From NCBI GenBank assembly GCA_947169245.1, contig CAMVPA010000003.1, positions 1 through 64,000 on the forward strand: a stretch of DNA of 64,000 nt, given 5' to 3'. Within the stretch, counting starts at the first letter, position 1, and every line of letters starts with the position of its first letter. A model generated the notes under the pieces. The model saw nothing but the letters and a program-made list of their open reading frames with translations. It had not been told where the DNA came from and ran no database searches. Of this stretch, positions 63,041 to 64,000 are shown piece by piece. This DNA comes from an uncultured Prevotellaceae bacterium (GTDB taxonomy: Bacteria > Bacteroidota > Bacteroidia > Bacteroidales > Bacteroidaceae). A program made the translations under genes and the position numbers.

Positions 63041-63571
63041 TTACATGATGATATAGCTCAGCGTCACGCCCACAGTCGTCGGGATGGTATAGTTCTGGTT
63101 GCCCTGGTGGCGGTCTTCAGAATGTACCAGCCCGAAGCCGGAGTGGAAGTCCACGTTCCAGTGTCTGGCCAACGGCATGACGTAGCCGAAGGTCAACCCG
63201 ACACCTACGGCACTGCCCATGTAGCTGCCAATGTCGAGCTTCATGTCGTAGCCGCCGACAAGGGCACCAATACCCACAAAGTGGTGATACATGGGACGCC
63301 CGCTCAGGTAGTAGCGCAGCTCAGGCTGCACAGCCAGCCCGGCAATGTCGCGGTGTATCCACGGATGCCATGCACCTATCACGGTCAGGTTGAGCGTTGC
63401 AGCTTGGCCGACACGCAATTCGCCACCTGCATCGAGCATGCCCGCTGTCAGCCACGCACAGTCGATGCCCGCCGACAGTTTCTGCGCCGACACAGGCGTT
63501 AATGCCGCCAACCAACACCAAACAGCCATCACCAGCACTCTCCCTTGGGGGAGACGGAAGAGGGTCTTCAT
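63041..63571 (-). CDS. DUF3575-like outer-membrane protein
   Basis: From ATG 63571 it has 176 residues: a signal peptide (M-K-T-L-F-R-L-P, ending T-P-V-S-A-Q) and a small barrel-like body. The body contains Q-P-E-L-R-Y-Y-L-S-G-R-P and G-V-G-L-T-F-G-Y-V-M-P-L, as in DUF3575 proteins of Bacteroidales. The ATG lies one base after the stop of the upstream gene (TAG-A-ATG), so they are coupled. A longer frame reaching 63709 overlaps that gene and has no signal peptide. An ATG at 63583 would add four residues. Confidence 0.75.
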   Translation of the reverse strand: MKTLFRLPQGRVLVMAVWCWLAALTPVSAQKLSAGIDCAWLTAGMLDAGGELRVGQAATLNLTVIGAWHPWIHRDIAGLAVQPELRYYLSGRPMYHHFVGIGALVGGYDMKLDIGSYMGSAVGVGLTFGYVMPLARHWNVDFHSGFGLVHSEDRHQGNQNYTIPTTVGVTLSYIIM

Positions 63572-63572
63572 T

Positions 63573-64000
63573 CTACTTCTCATAGCGCTGTCGTTTGACG
63601 CGCTCCAGTGAGTCGCGCAGATGTTTACGTTCCAACTCCAGCCGCTGCTGCTCGAAACGGCGTTCATAGTCGACACGCTCCAGCGAGTCGCGCCTGCGAT
63701 CACGTTCACGCAGACGGGCCTGCTCCGTAGAGTCGCGCTTCAGTGCCAGCTCGTTCTGTAGTATGCGGTAGCGCTCGTCTATCTTGATGCGGTCGCGGTA
63801 GCGGTCGGCCACCGAGGGGCCAAACCTGTAGACCAGCGACACGCGCACCATATCCATATTACAGACATAGGGCAAAGGGTTGGTCACCAACCGCCAACTG
63901 CCCTTCGGTCGTGTCACCACATAGCTGTTCGACCGTCGTTTGTATTCCTCGACGGCACCAATCAGGAAACCGCCGTTGACACTCACTTCCAGGTCTAACG
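63573..64000 (-). CDS. DUF3575-like protein with coiled-coil tail (5' end outside window)
   Basis: Only the C-terminal 141 or so residues are in the window; the frame stays open to the edge. The first part (L-D-L-E-V-S-V-N-G-G-F-L-I-G, then R-V-S-L-V-Y-R-F-G) looks like the last strands of a DUF3575 barrel. It is followed by about 75 residues of highly charged heptad-like sequence rich in R, E, D and L, with repeated R-D-S-(L/T)-E motifs, predicted to form a coiled coil. GTG 63986 is a possible internal start but is unlikely, given the open frame upstream. It is the first visible gene of the four-gene minus-strand operon. Confidence 0.65.
   Translation of the reverse strand, partial: LDLEVSVNGGFLIGAVEEYKRRSNSYVVTRPKGSWRLVTNPLPYVCNMDMVRVSLVYRFGPSVADRYRDRIKIDERYRILQNELALKRDSTEQARLRERDRRRDSLERVDYERRFEQQRLELERKHLRDSLERVKRQRYEK

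Overview
The window is a Bacteroidales chromosome segment, most likely Prevotellaceae. Type V fimbrillin-like lipoproteins, a SprA-type type IX secretion (T9SS) translocon, DUF3575-like envelope proteins and Bacteroidetes-type -7 promoter motifs (TAnnTTTG) all point that way. No rRNA, tRNA or CRISPR array is visible. The species assignment is inference.

Layout. Bases 1-281 hold a 21-bp minisatellite and the possible tail of a gene cut by the window edge. Bases 278-5228 (+) are a surface-lipoprotein cluster: three fimbrillin-like lipoproteins, with a decayed phage-type Bro-N/RhuM fusion between the first two. Four bases further on starts a 4117-residue secreted protein (5233-17586) that opens with a long array of N-V-Y-G-G-G repeats and ends in a T9SS-type C-terminal sorting signal. 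A REP-associated tyrosine transposase (RAYT) with its own REP hairpins (17596-18912) separates it from a second giant gene (18946-42801, about 7951 residues). That protein has carbohydrate-binding-like and GLUG-like segments first, then more than 5700 residues of the same Y-G-G-G repeat, and no visible sorting signal. The two giants occupy over half of the window.

A strong terminator at 42841-42870 separates the giant gene from a minus-strand uronate-catabolism operon: an orphan galactitol-type PTS EIIC, a 5-keto-4-deoxyuronate isomerase (KduI) carrying a signal peptide, and an ExuT-like hexuronate transporter. A divergent promoter pair separates this operon from a plus-strand secreted M6 metalloprotease with a T9SS-type tail, followed by SprA (T9SS outer-membrane translocon) and a TPR protein. 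The right end (57758-64000, minus) is an envelope operon: two DUF3575-like proteins, an OmpA-like/TPR protein, and an outer-membrane barrel protein with a 33-bp-repeat linker.

How it may fit together. SprA would export T9SS cargo such as the M6 protease and the first giant protein. The fimbrillin-like lipoproteins sit directly upstream of the giant repeat protein, suggesting one surface-fibre or adhesin system. The least expected features are the Y-G-G-G giants with their kilobase-scale internal duplications, and a 9-bp DNA repeat that builds the signal peptides of two adjacent genes and recurs in another reading phase inside the same proteins.
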